This document shows positions 1-8,010 of a DNA stretch of 64,000 bases, piece by piece. The notes beneath the pieces were generated by a model. It saw nothing but the letters and a program-made list of their open reading frames with translations, searched no databases and was not told where the DNA came from. This DNA comes from JANYHF01 sp963732765 (GTDB lineage: Bacteria; Pseudomonadota; Alphaproteobacteria; Rhizobiales; Hyphomicrobiaceae): contig CAVTAS010000001.1 of assembly GCA_963732765.1 (NCBI GenBank), forward strand, positions 310,001 to 374,000, given 5' to 3'. A program made the position numbers and the translations under genes. Position 1 is the first letter of the stretch. Each line of letters begins with the position of its first letter.

Positions 1-717
1 AGCCAGCGCCGCTTCGAAGGCTGCGGGATCGATCGTCTCGGCGAGTGGCAGGCCTTCAGGGCTGCGCTTGCCGGCGGCACTCAAGGTCTTGGGCCCGGCG
101 GCATCCAGCGACATGACCCGGATGCCAGACTTGCCGAGCGGGCGCCGCAACTGCCAGAGTGATTCCGCGAACAGGCTGCGGTCCGTCAGGGCGAGGATGA
201 CGCCGTCGTTCAGCTCGGCGAAGAGGCGCGTGGCCTCGCCGTCGCCCTGCCGCAGCAAGGGAAAACTTGCGTCGTCGACGGCCAGCCGCAGCTTGACATC
301 GGAGGGCAGGGCCGAGAGTTGCGCGCGCGCGGCAAACGCTGTGTCTTCGCCAAGGAAGAGTGTCAGCCCCTTGCCATCCCCCGCCAGTCCCGCGAGCGCG
401 CCGCGAACGGTCTGCGTGCTGGTGGCCGTGATGGTTTCGCCGGCCGCGTTGCGCAGGCGCCAGGCCCCGCCTTCGAGCGCCTCGGCGGCAATCGCGCCCC
501 TCTGCAGCTCGGCCGGCAGCTTGCCGATGACCCGTACCGCACTCTCAAGTCCGGCGGTGACCTCGCCCGTCAGTCGGCCGGTTTTTCCTGCAACCTTGCC
601 CGAGCTGGCGGCAATTTCGCCCAGCGTGCTCAACCAGTTGGCCTGGGCGGGCGCAACACTCAAGCCGCACACTGCAATGAGTGTGACGACGCAAGTTCGA
701 AGCGCTCGCCTGACCAT
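1..717 (-). CDS. Secreted protein of unknown function (3' end cut by window edge)
   Basis: The frame stays open for 239 codons from an ATG at 717 to the window edge, so only the N-terminal part is seen. The start reads MVRRALRTCVVTLIAVCG followed by an AQA/NW cleavage site, a classical Sec signal peptide. The mature part is Ala/Gly/Leu-rich with no motif I recognise; one segment reads LFLGEDTAFAARAQL. The start lies only 4 bp after the stop of the acyl-CoA dehydrogenase, so it is very probably the third gene of the SDR-dehydrogenase operon. A location in the periplasm or outside the cell is inferred from the signal peptide only. Function unknown. Confidence 0.7.
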   Translation of the reverse strand, partial: MVRRALRTCVVTLIAVCGLSVAPAQANWLSTLGEIAASSGKVAGKTGRLTGEVTAGLESAVRVIGKLPAELQRGAIAAEALEGGAWRLRNAAGETITATSTQTVRGALAGLAGDGKGLTLFLGEDTAFAARAQLSALPSDVKLRLAVDDASFPLLRQGDGEATRLFAELNDGVILALTDRSLFAESLWQLRRPLGKSGIRVMSLDAAGPKTLSAAGKRSPEGLPLAETIDPAAFEAALA

Positions 718-721
718 CCGC

Positions 722-1921
722 CTACCCCCAATGCCAGAAATCCTCGCCCTCCTTGGCGTAGGCGCGGGCCAGGATCATCTTGTGCACTTCGTCTGCCCCA
801 TCAAGAATCCGAGCCTGACGCGCATAGCGGTAAATCCACTCCAGAATTGTGTCTTTGGAATAGCCGCGCGCGCCGTTGAGCTGGATTGCGGTATCGACGG
901 CGCGGTGCAGGAGGTTGGCGACATAGACCTTGGCCATCGAGGTCTCTTTCATCGACTTCTGGCCCTGATCGATGGACCAGGCCGCGTGCATCACCAGCAA
1001 CCGGCCAATCTGGATGTCCTTGGCCACATCGCCGAGCGCCATCTGCACACTTTCGCGCGCTGCCAGCTTGGTGCCAAAGGCCTCGCGGCGGTTGACGTAT
1101 TCGGCCGCGATCGCCATCGAGCGGCGGGCAAGGCCAAGCCAGCGCATGCAGTGCGTCAGGCGCGCCGGCACCAGGCGTGCCTGCACCACACGCATACCGT
1201 CGCCAACCTCCAGCAGCCGATCCGAATCGGGGATTTCCAGATTGGTCAGCTCCAGCTCGCAGTGCCCGCCGTGCTCCTCCGGCCCCATGATCGGCACCTT
1301 GCGCACGATGCGGAAGCCAGGCGTATCCTTGTGGAACATAAAGGCGGTGAGCTGACGTTTCGGCTCGTCGGAGGTGCGCGCCAAAAGGATGAAATGCGAG
1401 GCCCAACCCGCTCCCGTGATGAACCACTTGCGGCCGTTGATCACCCAGCGGTCGCCCGACTTCACGGCGGTGGTGCGGATCATGGTGGGATCGGAACCGC
1501 CGCCGGGATGCGGTTCGGTCATGACGATGGCGCCGCGGGCCGCACCGTCGACAATCGGCTGCAGCCATTTGGCTTTCTGTGCTGATGTCCCGATCTGTTC
1601 GAGCACGCGCATATTGCCATCGTCGGGCGCGGCGCAATTGAAACAGACCGGGCCAAAAATCGAGTAGTTCGCCTCTTCGTACATGGCCGCTTGCGCCGTC
1701 ATCGGCAGGCCCATGCCGCCGCGCAGTTTGGACACTTGCGGCGACCACAACCCGGCCGCCCGCGCTTTGGCGCGCACCGCCTCCATGAGATCGCCGCGGA
1801 TGTTCTCGTGTTCGTCGTAGTTGGCCCGGTCGGCCTCCAGCGGCAGAATGTGTTCGGCCACGAAGGCCTTGGTCCGCTGGCGGATGTCTTCGTGCTCGGG
1901 CGGCAGGGTGAAATCGATCAT
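722..1921 (-). CDS. Acyl-CoA dehydrogenase family protein
   Basis: A 399-residue protein, the usual size of this FAD-dependent family, which introduces an alpha-beta double bond into acyl-CoA thioesters and passes electrons to electron transfer flavoprotein. The N-terminal helical domain (DFTLPPEHEDIRQRTKAF) is followed by the middle beta-domain signature MTEPHPGGGSDPTMIRTTAV near residues 135-155 and the C-terminal helical domain ending NGARGYSKDTILEWIYRYAR, then RILDGADEVHK. The long-chain/ACAD11-like subtype is suggested by the GGGSDP motif, but the substrate cannot be told. It lies 28 bp after an SDR gene and 4 bp before a secreted protein on the same strand, suggesting one catabolic operon. 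Confidence 0.9.
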   Translation of the reverse strand: MIDFTLPPEHEDIRQRTKAFVAEHILPLEADRANYDEHENIRGDLMEAVRAKARAAGLWSPQVSKLRGGMGLPMTAQAAMYEEANYSIFGPVCFNCAAPDDGNMRVLEQIGTSAQKAKWLQPIVDGAARGAIVMTEPHPGGGSDPTMIRTTAVKSGDRWVINGRKWFITGAGWASHFILLARTSDEPKRQLTAFMFHKDTPGFRIVRKVPIMGPEEHGGHCELELTNLEIPDSDRLLEVGDGMRVVQARLVPARLTHCMRWLGLARRSMAIAAEYVNRREAFGTKLAARESVQMALGDVAKDIQIGRLLVMHAAWSIDQGQKSMKETSMAKVYVANLLHRAVDTAIQLNGARGYSKDTILEWIYRYARQARILDGADEVHKMILARAYAKEGEDFWHWG

Positions 1922-1949
1922 GGCGTCCGATGATGCGTTAAAAGAGTTG

Positions 1950-2741
1950 TCACCCTCCCCCTTGCGTCATCCGCCCAATCAGGAGAGTGCCGCCGTCCAC
2001 GGTGAGAATCGTCCCCGTCATATACGACCCCGCGTCCGACGCCAGCACCAGCAATGGCCCGTCCAGTTCCTCCAAGCGTCCAGCGCGCGGCATTGGAAAG
2101 CGTGCCAGCATCTTGCGGCCGGTCTCCGACTTCAGGAAGTCTTCGTTGAGTTCGGTCGGAAAGTAACCCGGCGCCAGCGCATTGACGCGGATGTTCAGGG
2201 GCGCCAGCTCCAGCGCCATGGCTTTGGTGAGATGCACCACGGCGGCCTTGGATACGGCGTAGGCGGCCAACCCCTTGCCAACGAGAATGCCGGCGACAGA
2301 CGCCGTGTTCACGATGCTGCCGCCTTGGCCATGGGCGGCCATGCGCTTGGCGGCTGCGCGCCCAACCCGCAGCACGCCGTCGAAATTCACGTCCATTTGG
2401 CGCCGCCATTGCTCCTCGGTGAGATCGAGGAAGGCCCCGGTCTCGGCGATGCCGGCGTTGTTGATCAGGATGCGGAGCGGGCCAAGGTCGCGTTCTATCG
2501 ATGCCAGTGAGGCCTCGACAGCGGCGGGATCGGTTACATCCAGGACGAAGGGCTTAGCCTTGCCGCCGCCGTCGCGGATCGATTCGGCCAGCCTCGCAAG
2601 CCGATCCAGCCGTCGCGCTGCAATAGCAACTGTCGCGCCTGCCTCAGCCAGAACCCCAGCGAAATGCGCGCCCAACCCGCTGGACGCGCCGGTCACCAGC
2701 GCCACCTGGCCATCCAACCTGAGCTTCTGGGCGAGTGTCAT
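1950..2741 (-). CDS. SDR family NAD(P)-dependent oxidoreductase
   Basis: A 263-residue classical short-chain dehydrogenase. The Rossmann glycine motif TGASSGLG lies at about residues 17-24, NNAG near 92-95, and the catalytic YAVSK (Tyr-x-x-x-Lys) near 160-164 with an upstream Ser in NTASVAG. The following APGYFPTELN segment is the typical nicotinamide-side loop. Such enzymes oxidise or reduce a hydroxyl/keto group; its place directly upstream of an acyl-CoA dehydrogenase makes a 3-hydroxyacyl or similar lipid-pathway substrate plausible, but this is inference from context. It is the first gene of the leftward operon; a strong hairpin at 2802-2832 separates it from the RTX gene. Confidence 0.9.
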   Translation of the reverse strand: MTLAQKLRLDGQVALVTGASSGLGAHFAGVLAEAGATVAIAARRLDRLARLAESIRDGGGKAKPFVLDVTDPAAVEASLASIERDLGPLRILINNAGIAETGAFLDLTEEQWRRQMDVNFDGVLRVGRAAAKRMAAHGQGGSIVNTASVAGILVGKGLAAYAVSKAAVVHLTKAMALELAPLNIRVNALAPGYFPTELNEDFLKSETGRKMLARFPMPRAGRLEELDGPLLVLASDAGSYMTGTILTVDGGTLLIGRMTQGGG

Positions 2742-2801
2742 GGGCGCCTCCGTTTCTCAGAACGCAAGGCGCACTTGAGCAGAGCCGACCCGCGACAGCA
2801 A

Positions 2802-2832
2802 GCAGCCCGGAACGGGAGCTGTTCCGGGCTGC
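2802..2832 (-). terminator. Strong hairpin downstream of the RTX gene
   Basis: A perfect 12-bp inverted repeat (arms 2802-2813 and 2821-2832, 7-nt loop) lies 29 bp beyond the stop of the RTX protein gene and before the SDR gene on the same strand. No T-run follows on either strand, so intrinsic termination is not certain; it could also act as an mRNA 3'-end stabiliser. Confidence 0.5.
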
Positions 2833-2860
2833 GGGGAGAGACAGAGTATATGCAATCGGG

Positions 2861-3658
2861 CTAGATCAGGAGGCCGCCGCTCGTCATCAGGTCTGCGACG
2901 GTCAGATCGTGCTGGCCGTCGAGCATCACAACGTCGACGAAGCCTTGGCCTTTGGTGAGCATGACCGACAGCATCTGGCCTTCGGCCGAGTTTGTCAGCT
3001 GCACGCGTCCGGCATGGTCCGACGTTATGGTCTTGAGCAGCGAGGTCATGTCCATGACGTCGCCGGCCGACCAGTCGGTGAGACGGTCGACGCCAGACGT
3101 TGTGGTGACATGGCCTTTCGACCAGACAAACAGATCGTCGCCGCCTCCGCCGGTCAGCGTGTCCAGGCCCTGGCCGCCAACGATCAGGTCGTGGCCGTTG
3201 CCGCCAACCAGTTTGTCGTCGCCTGCGTTGCCATAGACACTGTTCCGACCGGGGCCGGCATAGACAGTATCGTTGCCCAGGCCGCCATAGATCGTGTCAT
3301 TGTCGTTGTAGGCATAGGTCAAGGGATCGAACGGATTGAAGCCATAGATTGTATCGTCGCCAGTGTTGCCTTTGAGCAGATCATGGCCAGCATCACCGGT
3401 CATCTTGTCGTCGCCAGCGCTGCCCGTCATGCTGTCGTCGTTGCCGCCGCCGAACATGGCGTCGCTGCCCGTCCCGCCCATCATCGTGTCATCGCCGGCG
3501 TCGCCGCCCATGACGTCGTTGCCTGCGCCGCCGTAGAGTTTGTCATTGCCGGCGTTGGCGAAAACATAGTCGTTGCCGTTGAGGCCGTACATCACCTGGT
3601 CGGCGGCATTGCCCGTGACCAGATAGTCGTCCCCCAAAGTTCCCTTGGTTGCCTTCAT
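2861..3658 (-). CDS. Small RTX calcium-binding repeat protein (probable secreted cargo)
   Basis: From the ATG at 3658 the protein has 265 residues and no signal peptide. Residues about 14-185 are tandem glycine/aspartate nonapeptides of the RTX type (YGGAGNDVM, GGDAGDDTM, TGDAGHDLL, VGGNGHDLI), which bind calcium and fold outside the cell. The last 80 residues (DDLFVWSKGHVTTTSGVDRL ... VADLMTSGGLLI) look like a type I secretion C-terminal target region: an acidic start, then a hydrophobic tail. RTX proteins normally leave the cell in one step through an ABC transporter, adaptor and TolC. Here the divergent neighbours are a TolC, two adaptors and an M50-HlyD protein. An upstream in-frame start at 3742 exists, but the added residues look non-coding. 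No enzymatic domain is seen, so a matrix or adhesin role is possible. Confidence 0.85.
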   Translation of the reverse strand: MKATKGTLGDDYLVTGNAADQVMYGLNGNDYVFANAGNDKLYGGAGNDVMGGDAGDDTMMGGTGSDAMFGGGNDDSMTGSAGDDKMTGDAGHDLLKGNTGDDTIYGFNPFDPLTYAYNDNDTIYGGLGNDTVYAGPGRNSVYGNAGDDKLVGGNGHDLIVGGQGLDTLTGGGGDDLFVWSKGHVTTTSGVDRLTDWSAGDVMDMTSLLKTITSDHAGRVQLTNSAEGQMLSVMLTKGQGFVDVVMLDGQHDLTVADLMTSGGLLI

Positions 3659-4058
3659 TTTGCTTCTAAGCCCACCTGATCCGATGCCTGTACTATCGAG
3701 AAATTGTCGACATAATTCGATCCGCGATGTAGGTTGTCTCACGCATCCAGTTATCGAATTATGAAGCGGTAAAATCTTGGTAAATCAAATATTATCAGAT
3801 GACTTTGCAGATAAAATAGATCGAATTTTATGTGAATTCTTTGTTGACGGGATGCGATTGTCGTTGGCCGCAGTGTGGTCGTCCGCCAACCAATCGTCAG
3901 CTATCGCAGCGTCTGGTTTGTCCACGCCTGAGCCAGCCATCGCTTGACCCATCCCTCGAATCAGTATGGTCATATAAAGGCATAAAAAGACATTTCAACG
4001 GGCATTCATGGGCATGATCTGGCGGGCTGCCGGTGGTGCTTCAACGCAAGAGGGGCTT
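3659..4058. promoter_or_regulatory. AT-rich divergent control region between RTX gene and export operon
   Basis: This 400-bp space between two divergent genes holds no convincing gene. Its middle (about 3740-3850) is conspicuously AT-rich against the GC-rich flanks and contains a 7-bp inverted repeat, ATAAAAT (3811-3817) and ATTTTAT (3825-3831), separated by 7 bp. This is the expected place for the promoters of both the cargo and the exporter and perhaps a shared operator. The regulator is not encoded nearby. Confidence 0.5.
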
Positions 4059-5630
4059 ATGATGGGGCTGGGCAACACGAATTCCACGGTCGGGGGCGGA
4101 TCGGCGCGCAAGATTGCCGCGAGGCGGGCGGCTTTGGCCACCGGCACGGCGCTGGTTTGCATCGGGCTGGCCGGATGCGCCGCCATTCCGACGCCAATTA
4201 CCGAGCCGATGCGCCTGGGGCGGGTGCAGAACGACGGCAAGCTTATGTTCGCCGATCAGGAACCGATCCGCGGGCCGGTGGACCTTTACGAAGCGATCGC
4301 TCGCGGTCTCAAATACAACCTGGACAAACGCCTGAAGCAGCTGGAGCTGGGGCTGGCCGATGCGCGCCTGAAGCAGGATGCGACCGGTATGTTGCCCAAG
4401 GTGGTGGCCGATGCCGGCTACAATGCCCGCGACAGCTTCCGCGGTTCGTCGAGCCGCTCACTGATCACCGGCGCCCAGTCGCTGGAAGTCTCCACCTCCG
4501 AGGACAAGGAGGTCAAGACCGCCGACCTCAGCGCAGTCTGGAATGTGCTCGACTTCGGCCTCACTTACCTGCGCTCCAAGCAGCATGCCGACGAGGTGCT
4601 GGTGGCCGAAGAGCGCCGCATCAAGGTGGTGCAGAACATGATCCAGGACGTGCGCGACGCCTATTGGCGCGCCGCCTCCGCCGAACGGTTGTTGCCGCGC
4701 GTGGGTCAGCTGATCGACAAGATCGAGGCGGCAATCGGCCATTCTCAGAGCGTGCGCCGTTCGGGAGCGGCCGAGCCTGCGGACCAGTTGAAGGTCGAGC
4801 GCGAACTGCTCGGCAATTTGAAGGATCTGACGGAGGTGCGCCGCAAGTTGCTGCTGGCCAAGGCGGAACTGGCGGCGCTGATCAACGTCCCACCGGGAGC
4901 GGACTTCAAGGTCGCCGCCCCCGACATCGGTCATCTGCCGGCGCCGCATCTCACCGCGCAAACCACACAGTTGCAGCGCGCCGCCCTGTTGAACCGGCCT
5001 GAGTTGCGCGAGGAGGACTACAAAAAACGGATTTCACTCACCGAGGTCGACGCCGCCTATGTACGCCTGCTGCCGGGTTTTGAGCTGAAGGCCGGCCGCA
5101 ACTTCGACAGCAATAGTTTCCTGTCCAACACGCTTTGGACTTCGGCCGCCGGGTTTCTGACCAAGAACCTGGTCGAATTGGCAACCGCCGAGCGTTCGAT
5201 CGGAACCGCCGAGGCCGACGTCAAGGTCGCAGACGGGCGGCGCATCGCACTCAGCATGGCGGTGATCGCGCAGGTGCAGATTGCGCTGCAGCGCTATGCG
5301 TTGGCGCAAGACAACTTCAGGGTGGCTGGACGGTTGCTTGGCGTCGATACCGAACTGAGTTCGGTCGCCAGGAGCGGCACCGAAGCGGACGCGGGATCGG
5401 AAATCGAGGCGCTGACGGCCCTCTCGCGCCGCACCGTTTCGGAGCTACAATATATGGTCGCCTACGCGGACCTGCAGAACGCCTACGGACGGATCCTGAA
5501 CTCGGTCGGCGCGAACCGCCTGCCGCTCGAGATCGAACGTCAGAACGTCGCCACGCTGAAGGTCCAGGTGCGCAACCTGATCGACGATTGGAAGCTGGAC
5601 CTGCCGTCGTCCAACCTGGCGGCGCGCTGA
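4059..5630 (+). CDS. TolC-like outer membrane efflux lipoprotein
   Basis: A 523-residue outer membrane factor. The N-terminus has a positively charged stretch, a hydrophobic segment and the lipobox LAGC, so the mature protein should be a lipoprotein. The rest is long amphipathic helices with repeated heptads (ARLKQDATGMLPKV, RIKVVQNMIQDVRDAYWRAA), the pattern of the two OEP repeats that form the TolC channel and tunnel. I chose the ATG at 4059 because AAGAGGGG lies just upstream; an in-frame ATG at 4008 lacks a ribosome site. It begins a four-gene rightward operon (one base to the next gene). Role: outer-membrane conduit for the export system encoded downstream. Confidence 0.85.
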   Translation: MMGLGNTNSTVGGGSARKIAARRAALATGTALVCIGLAGCAAIPTPITEPMRLGRVQNDGKLMFADQEPIRGPVDLYEAIARGLKYNLDKRLKQLELGLADARLKQDATGMLPKVVADAGYNARDSFRGSSSRSLITGAQSLEVSTSEDKEVKTADLSAVWNVLDFGLTYLRSKQHADEVLVAEERRIKVVQNMIQDVRDAYWRAASAERLLPRVGQLIDKIEAAIGHSQSVRRSGAAEPADQLKVERELLGNLKDLTEVRRKLLLAKAELAALINVPPGADFKVAAPDIGHLPAPHLTAQTTQLQRAALLNRPELREEDYKKRISLTEVDAAYVRLLPGFELKAGRNFDSNSFLSNTLWTSAAGFLTKNLVELATAERSIGTAEADVKVADGRRIALSMAVIAQVQIALQRYALAQDNFRVAGRLLGVDTELSSVARSGTEADAGSEIEALTALSRRTVSELQYMVAYADLQNAYGRILNSVGANRLPLEIERQNVATLKVQVRNLIDDWKLDLPSSNLAAR

Positions 5631-5631
5631 C

Positions 5632-6396
5632 ATGCGGGCGCGCCTTGCCACAAGCGCTGTCGCGGTGTTGGCGCTTGTGGGCGTCGGCATGCCAGCGGCT
5701 GCGGACGATGCTGCGTCCCCCACGGTCCGCATCCGCGGGCTAGTGGTGCCGTTGAAACACGCCCGGTTGTCGAGCCGCTTGCAGGCGACTATCGACCGCA
5801 TCGGTCCCGAGACCGGCGAAGCATTCAAGGCGGGCGATATCCTGGTCCGCTTTGACTGTTCGTCCTATCAGGCCGAGCGCGACCGGGTCGGCGCAGAGGC
5901 CGATGCGGCGACAGTTTCGCTCGCCGTCAAGCGCGAACTGGCGAGTAAAGGAGCGACCTCCCGGCTGCAGGTTCAACTGGCCGAGGCGGATTTAAAGAAG
6001 ACCAAGGCGCAAGTCGCGGTCGCAGCCAAACAAGTTACTGATTGCGAAATTGTCGCTCCGTTCGACGGTCGCGTGGTCGAGCGGATTGCCAACGCCCATG
6101 AAACCGTTGGGGCGCGCGATCCCCTGATCGAGATCGTGTCCGACCACGATCTGGAACTGCGCGCCTTCGTGCCCTCGCAGGAGTTGCGCACCATCGCACC
6201 AGGAACGCCGGTTCAGTTCACGGTCGATGAGACCGGCGACGTCCTGGAGGCGCGCGTGATCGTGATCGGCGCGCGCATCGACAATGTCTCGCAGCTCATT
6301 GAGCTGCGGGCGGGCTTTTCCGGAGATGCAGGCCGGCTCCTTCCAGGCATGAGCGGGACGGTCCGCTTACTGACGACCATGGCGAGGTCACCATGA
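5632..6396 (+). CDS. Short periplasmic adaptor (HlyD/RND membrane-fusion type)
   Basis: 254 residues with a cleavable signal peptide (VGVGMPAAADD). The layout is that of a membrane fusion protein: first half of a lipoyl/biotinyl domain (IDRIGPETGEAFKAGDILVR), a short helical hairpin (residues about 80-135), second half (CEIVAPFDGRVVERIANAHE), then a beta-barrel domain (LELRAFVPSQELRTI). It is shorter than RND or type I adaptors, which usually have 350-450 residues, because the hairpin is short. It starts one base after the TolC-like gene and overlaps the next gene by 4 bp, so all are translated together. It probably bridges the inner-membrane M50-HlyD protein and the outer membrane channel. 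Confidence 0.8.
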   Translation: MRARLATSAVAVLALVGVGMPAAADDAASPTVRIRGLVVPLKHARLSSRLQATIDRIGPETGEAFKAGDILVRFDCSSYQAERDRVGAEADAATVSLAVKRELASKGATSRLQVQLAEADLKKTKAQVAVAAKQVTDCEIVAPFDGRVVERIANAHETVGARDPLIEIVSDHDLELRAFVPSQELRTIAPGTPVQFTVDETGDVLEARVIVIGARIDNVSQLIELRAGFSGDAGRLLPGMSGTVRLLTTMARSP

Positions 6397-7763
6397 ACGC
6401 TCTCCATGCCGCACCGGACCCAGCACCGCAGCCGGCGCCTGCCGAGCCGTCGCGCCAGGTGCTTGGCCTATCGCGTCTGATCCAGATCGAAGGCGATCTC
6501 AGGCAAGCCGACAGCGTGACGGCCGTCGATTTCATTTCCGTCAACGACACCAACCGGGTGGTTGGCTATGACCATGCCATGGTCTGGCGGTCGCGCACAC
6601 AAGCCATCATGGCCATCTCGGGCGGGCTGACCGTGGACCGCTCCGCGCCGCAGATCGGCTGGTTCGCCAAGCTCGCACGCCACGCCGAGAAGCATCTTGA
6701 TTGCACCGATGCCATCGAATTTGCTACGTCCGATCTGCCCTTGGGCCTGGTCGAGGGTTACCGCCGCTGGGTGCCGGCGACGGCGATCTGGGTACCGATC
6801 ACAGGCCCGCACAAAGGGCTCGAAGGCAGCTTGATACTGCTGCGCGCCGAGCCGTTCACCGAGGCCGAGAAGCGCATTCTGCTGCGCTTGGGAAGCGCGA
6901 TCGGGCAGGCCATCGTGGCGCTGCAGGGGCCGCGCTCGCGGTTGCGTCTGAGTATGGCGCCGCTGGGCGCATTGGGGTTTGCTGCGCTGGCGGCGCTTGG
7001 TCTCGTGCCCGTCCCCTTGACGGTGCTGGCCGACGCCAAGGTCACGCCGATCGAGCCCTCCATTGTCGCCGCGCCCATTGATGGCGTGATCCAGGACATT
7101 CTGGTGCAGCCCAACGAGCAGGTCGAGCCCGGCCGCGTGCTGGTGCGGCTCGACACCACGGAACTCTTTGCACAGCGCGACGGCGCCGCCAAACACGTCT
7201 CGGTACTGACGGCCGATTGGCAGCGCCTGGAGCAGAAGGCGTTTACCGATGATCGGGCGCGCGCCGAAGTGTCGGTGGCGCGCTCCAGGTTGGCGGAGGG
7301 GGAGTCCGATCTGGCTTATGCAACCAGCCGTCTCGGACGCGCCGAAATCGTTGCGCGCGCGACCGGCGTGGTGCTGTTGGAGGACAAGTTGCAATGGCTT
7401 GGCCGCCCGGTGAAGGTGGGAGAGCGGATCCTGTCGCTGGCCGATCCCAAGGCGGTGCGGTTGGAAATTCAGGTGCCGGTCGAGGATGCGCTGGTGGTCA
7501 ACGCGGGCGCGCAGGTCGAGTTCTTCCTGGCGATTTCGCCGTCGAGGCCGGTGCGCGCGCAACTCTCGCGGATCAGTTACGACGCGCACGTCATGCCGAA
7601 CCAGATGACGGCGTTTATTGGCGAGGCTGTGTTCGACGAGTCGGGCGAGCAACCACGGCTGGGATTGACCGGCACGGCAAAGATCAGTGGCGAGACAGTC
7701 CCGTTGGCCTACGCATTGCTGCGCCGCCCGTTGGCGCATTTGCGGCGTGTGCTGGGGTTCTGA
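6393..7763 (+). CDS. GAF-domain HlyD-type adaptor protein
   Basis: 456 residues, two parts. Residues about 40-178 look like a cytoplasmic GAF-type sensor fold (VVGYDHAMVWRSR, then VPATAIWVPI and GSLILLRAEPFTEAEKRIL). A single membrane segment follows (PLGALGFAALAALGLVPVPL, about 190-209), then a HlyD adaptor with split lipoyl halves (VAAPIDGVIQDILVQPNEQV and GRAEIVARATGVVLLEDKLQ) around a helical hairpin, and a barrel domain. The topology implies a sensor in the cytoplasm coupled to a periplasmic adaptor. The start overlaps the preceding gene in an ATGA. Fusion of a GAF module to an export adaptor is unusual; it may gate export by ligand binding, which is inference. Confidence 0.8.
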   Translation: MNALHAAPDPAPQPAPAEPSRQVLGLSRLIQIEGDLRQADSVTAVDFISVNDTNRVVGYDHAMVWRSRTQAIMAISGGLTVDRSAPQIGWFAKLARHAEKHLDCTDAIEFATSDLPLGLVEGYRRWVPATAIWVPITGPHKGLEGSLILLRAEPFTEAEKRILLRLGSAIGQAIVALQGPRSRLRLSMAPLGALGFAALAALGLVPVPLTVLADAKVTPIEPSIVAAPIDGVIQDILVQPNEQVEPGRVLVRLDTTELFAQRDGAAKHVSVLTADWQRLEQKAFTDDRARAEVSVARSRLAEGESDLAYATSRLGRAEIVARATGVVLLEDKLQWLGRPVKVGERILSLADPKAVRLEIQVPVEDALVVNAGAQVEFFLAISPSRPVRAQLSRISYDAHVMPNQMTAFIGEAVFDESGEQPRLGLTGTAKISGETVPLAYALLRRPLAHLRRVLGF

Positions 7764-7773
7764 CGGACCTTCG

Positions 7774-7979
7774 CCTCTCCCCCATTTTTGGGGGAGAGGA
7801 GACCGCCCCGTGCAGGCGCCACTTCGCGCCAAGCGCTGGGCGGTCGGTGATGGGCAGTCACGTGCTCCGTCCCTGGTGCAACGAGCGCGGAGCACGTGGC
7901 TGCCCATCACCTGTCGCTATTTCCTCAGCGTTGAAGCGCTTCGGGCGACATCCTCTCTCCTAAGATGGGGGAGAGGAGA
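7774..7979. repeat. MITE-like palindromic element inside the export operon
   Basis: The 247-bp gap between the GAF-HlyD and M50 genes is filled by palindromes. A perfect 10-bp hairpin (arms 7774-7783 and 7790-7799, loop ATTTTT) opens it. A 24-bp inverted repeat with one mismatch (7846-7869 and 7888-7911, 18-nt loop) sits in the middle. A second, imperfect CCTCTCTCC/GGGGGAGAGG palindrome (about 7952-7976) ends it, just upstream of the next gene's ribosome site. The outer arms resemble each other, so this looks like one mobile-type element. It must be transcribed if the operon continues. Confidence 0.6.
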
Positions 7980-8010
7980 AGTCCGCGCTGCCCTTAGTTC
8001 GGAGACACCA

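Noticed and set aside
68..1585. A 505-codon rightward open frame
   Set aside because: It runs opposite to a clear acyl-CoA dehydrogenase and a signal-peptide protein; its translation has no family motifs and is Arg/Ala/Pro biased, as expected for the antisense of GC-rich genes.
2735..3679. A 314-codon rightward open frame over the RTX gene
   Set aside because: Its pseudo-repeats (VVAAAANQFVV-like) are the antisense image of the RTX nonapeptide codons; the leftward strand has the real repeats.
3785..3973. A 62-codon leftward frame in the AT-rich space (contains AANDNR)
   Set aside because: No ribosome site, AT-rich region with no clear coding bias, no recognisable domain.
6468..7910. A 480-codon leftward frame
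   Set aside because: It is antisense to the GAF-HlyD adaptor and crosses the palindromic element; the translation has no motifs.
7687..8010. N-terminal extension of the M50-HlyD protein
   Set aside because: It overlaps the previous gene and is read through an intergenic palindromic element; a good ribosome site precedes ATG 8011.
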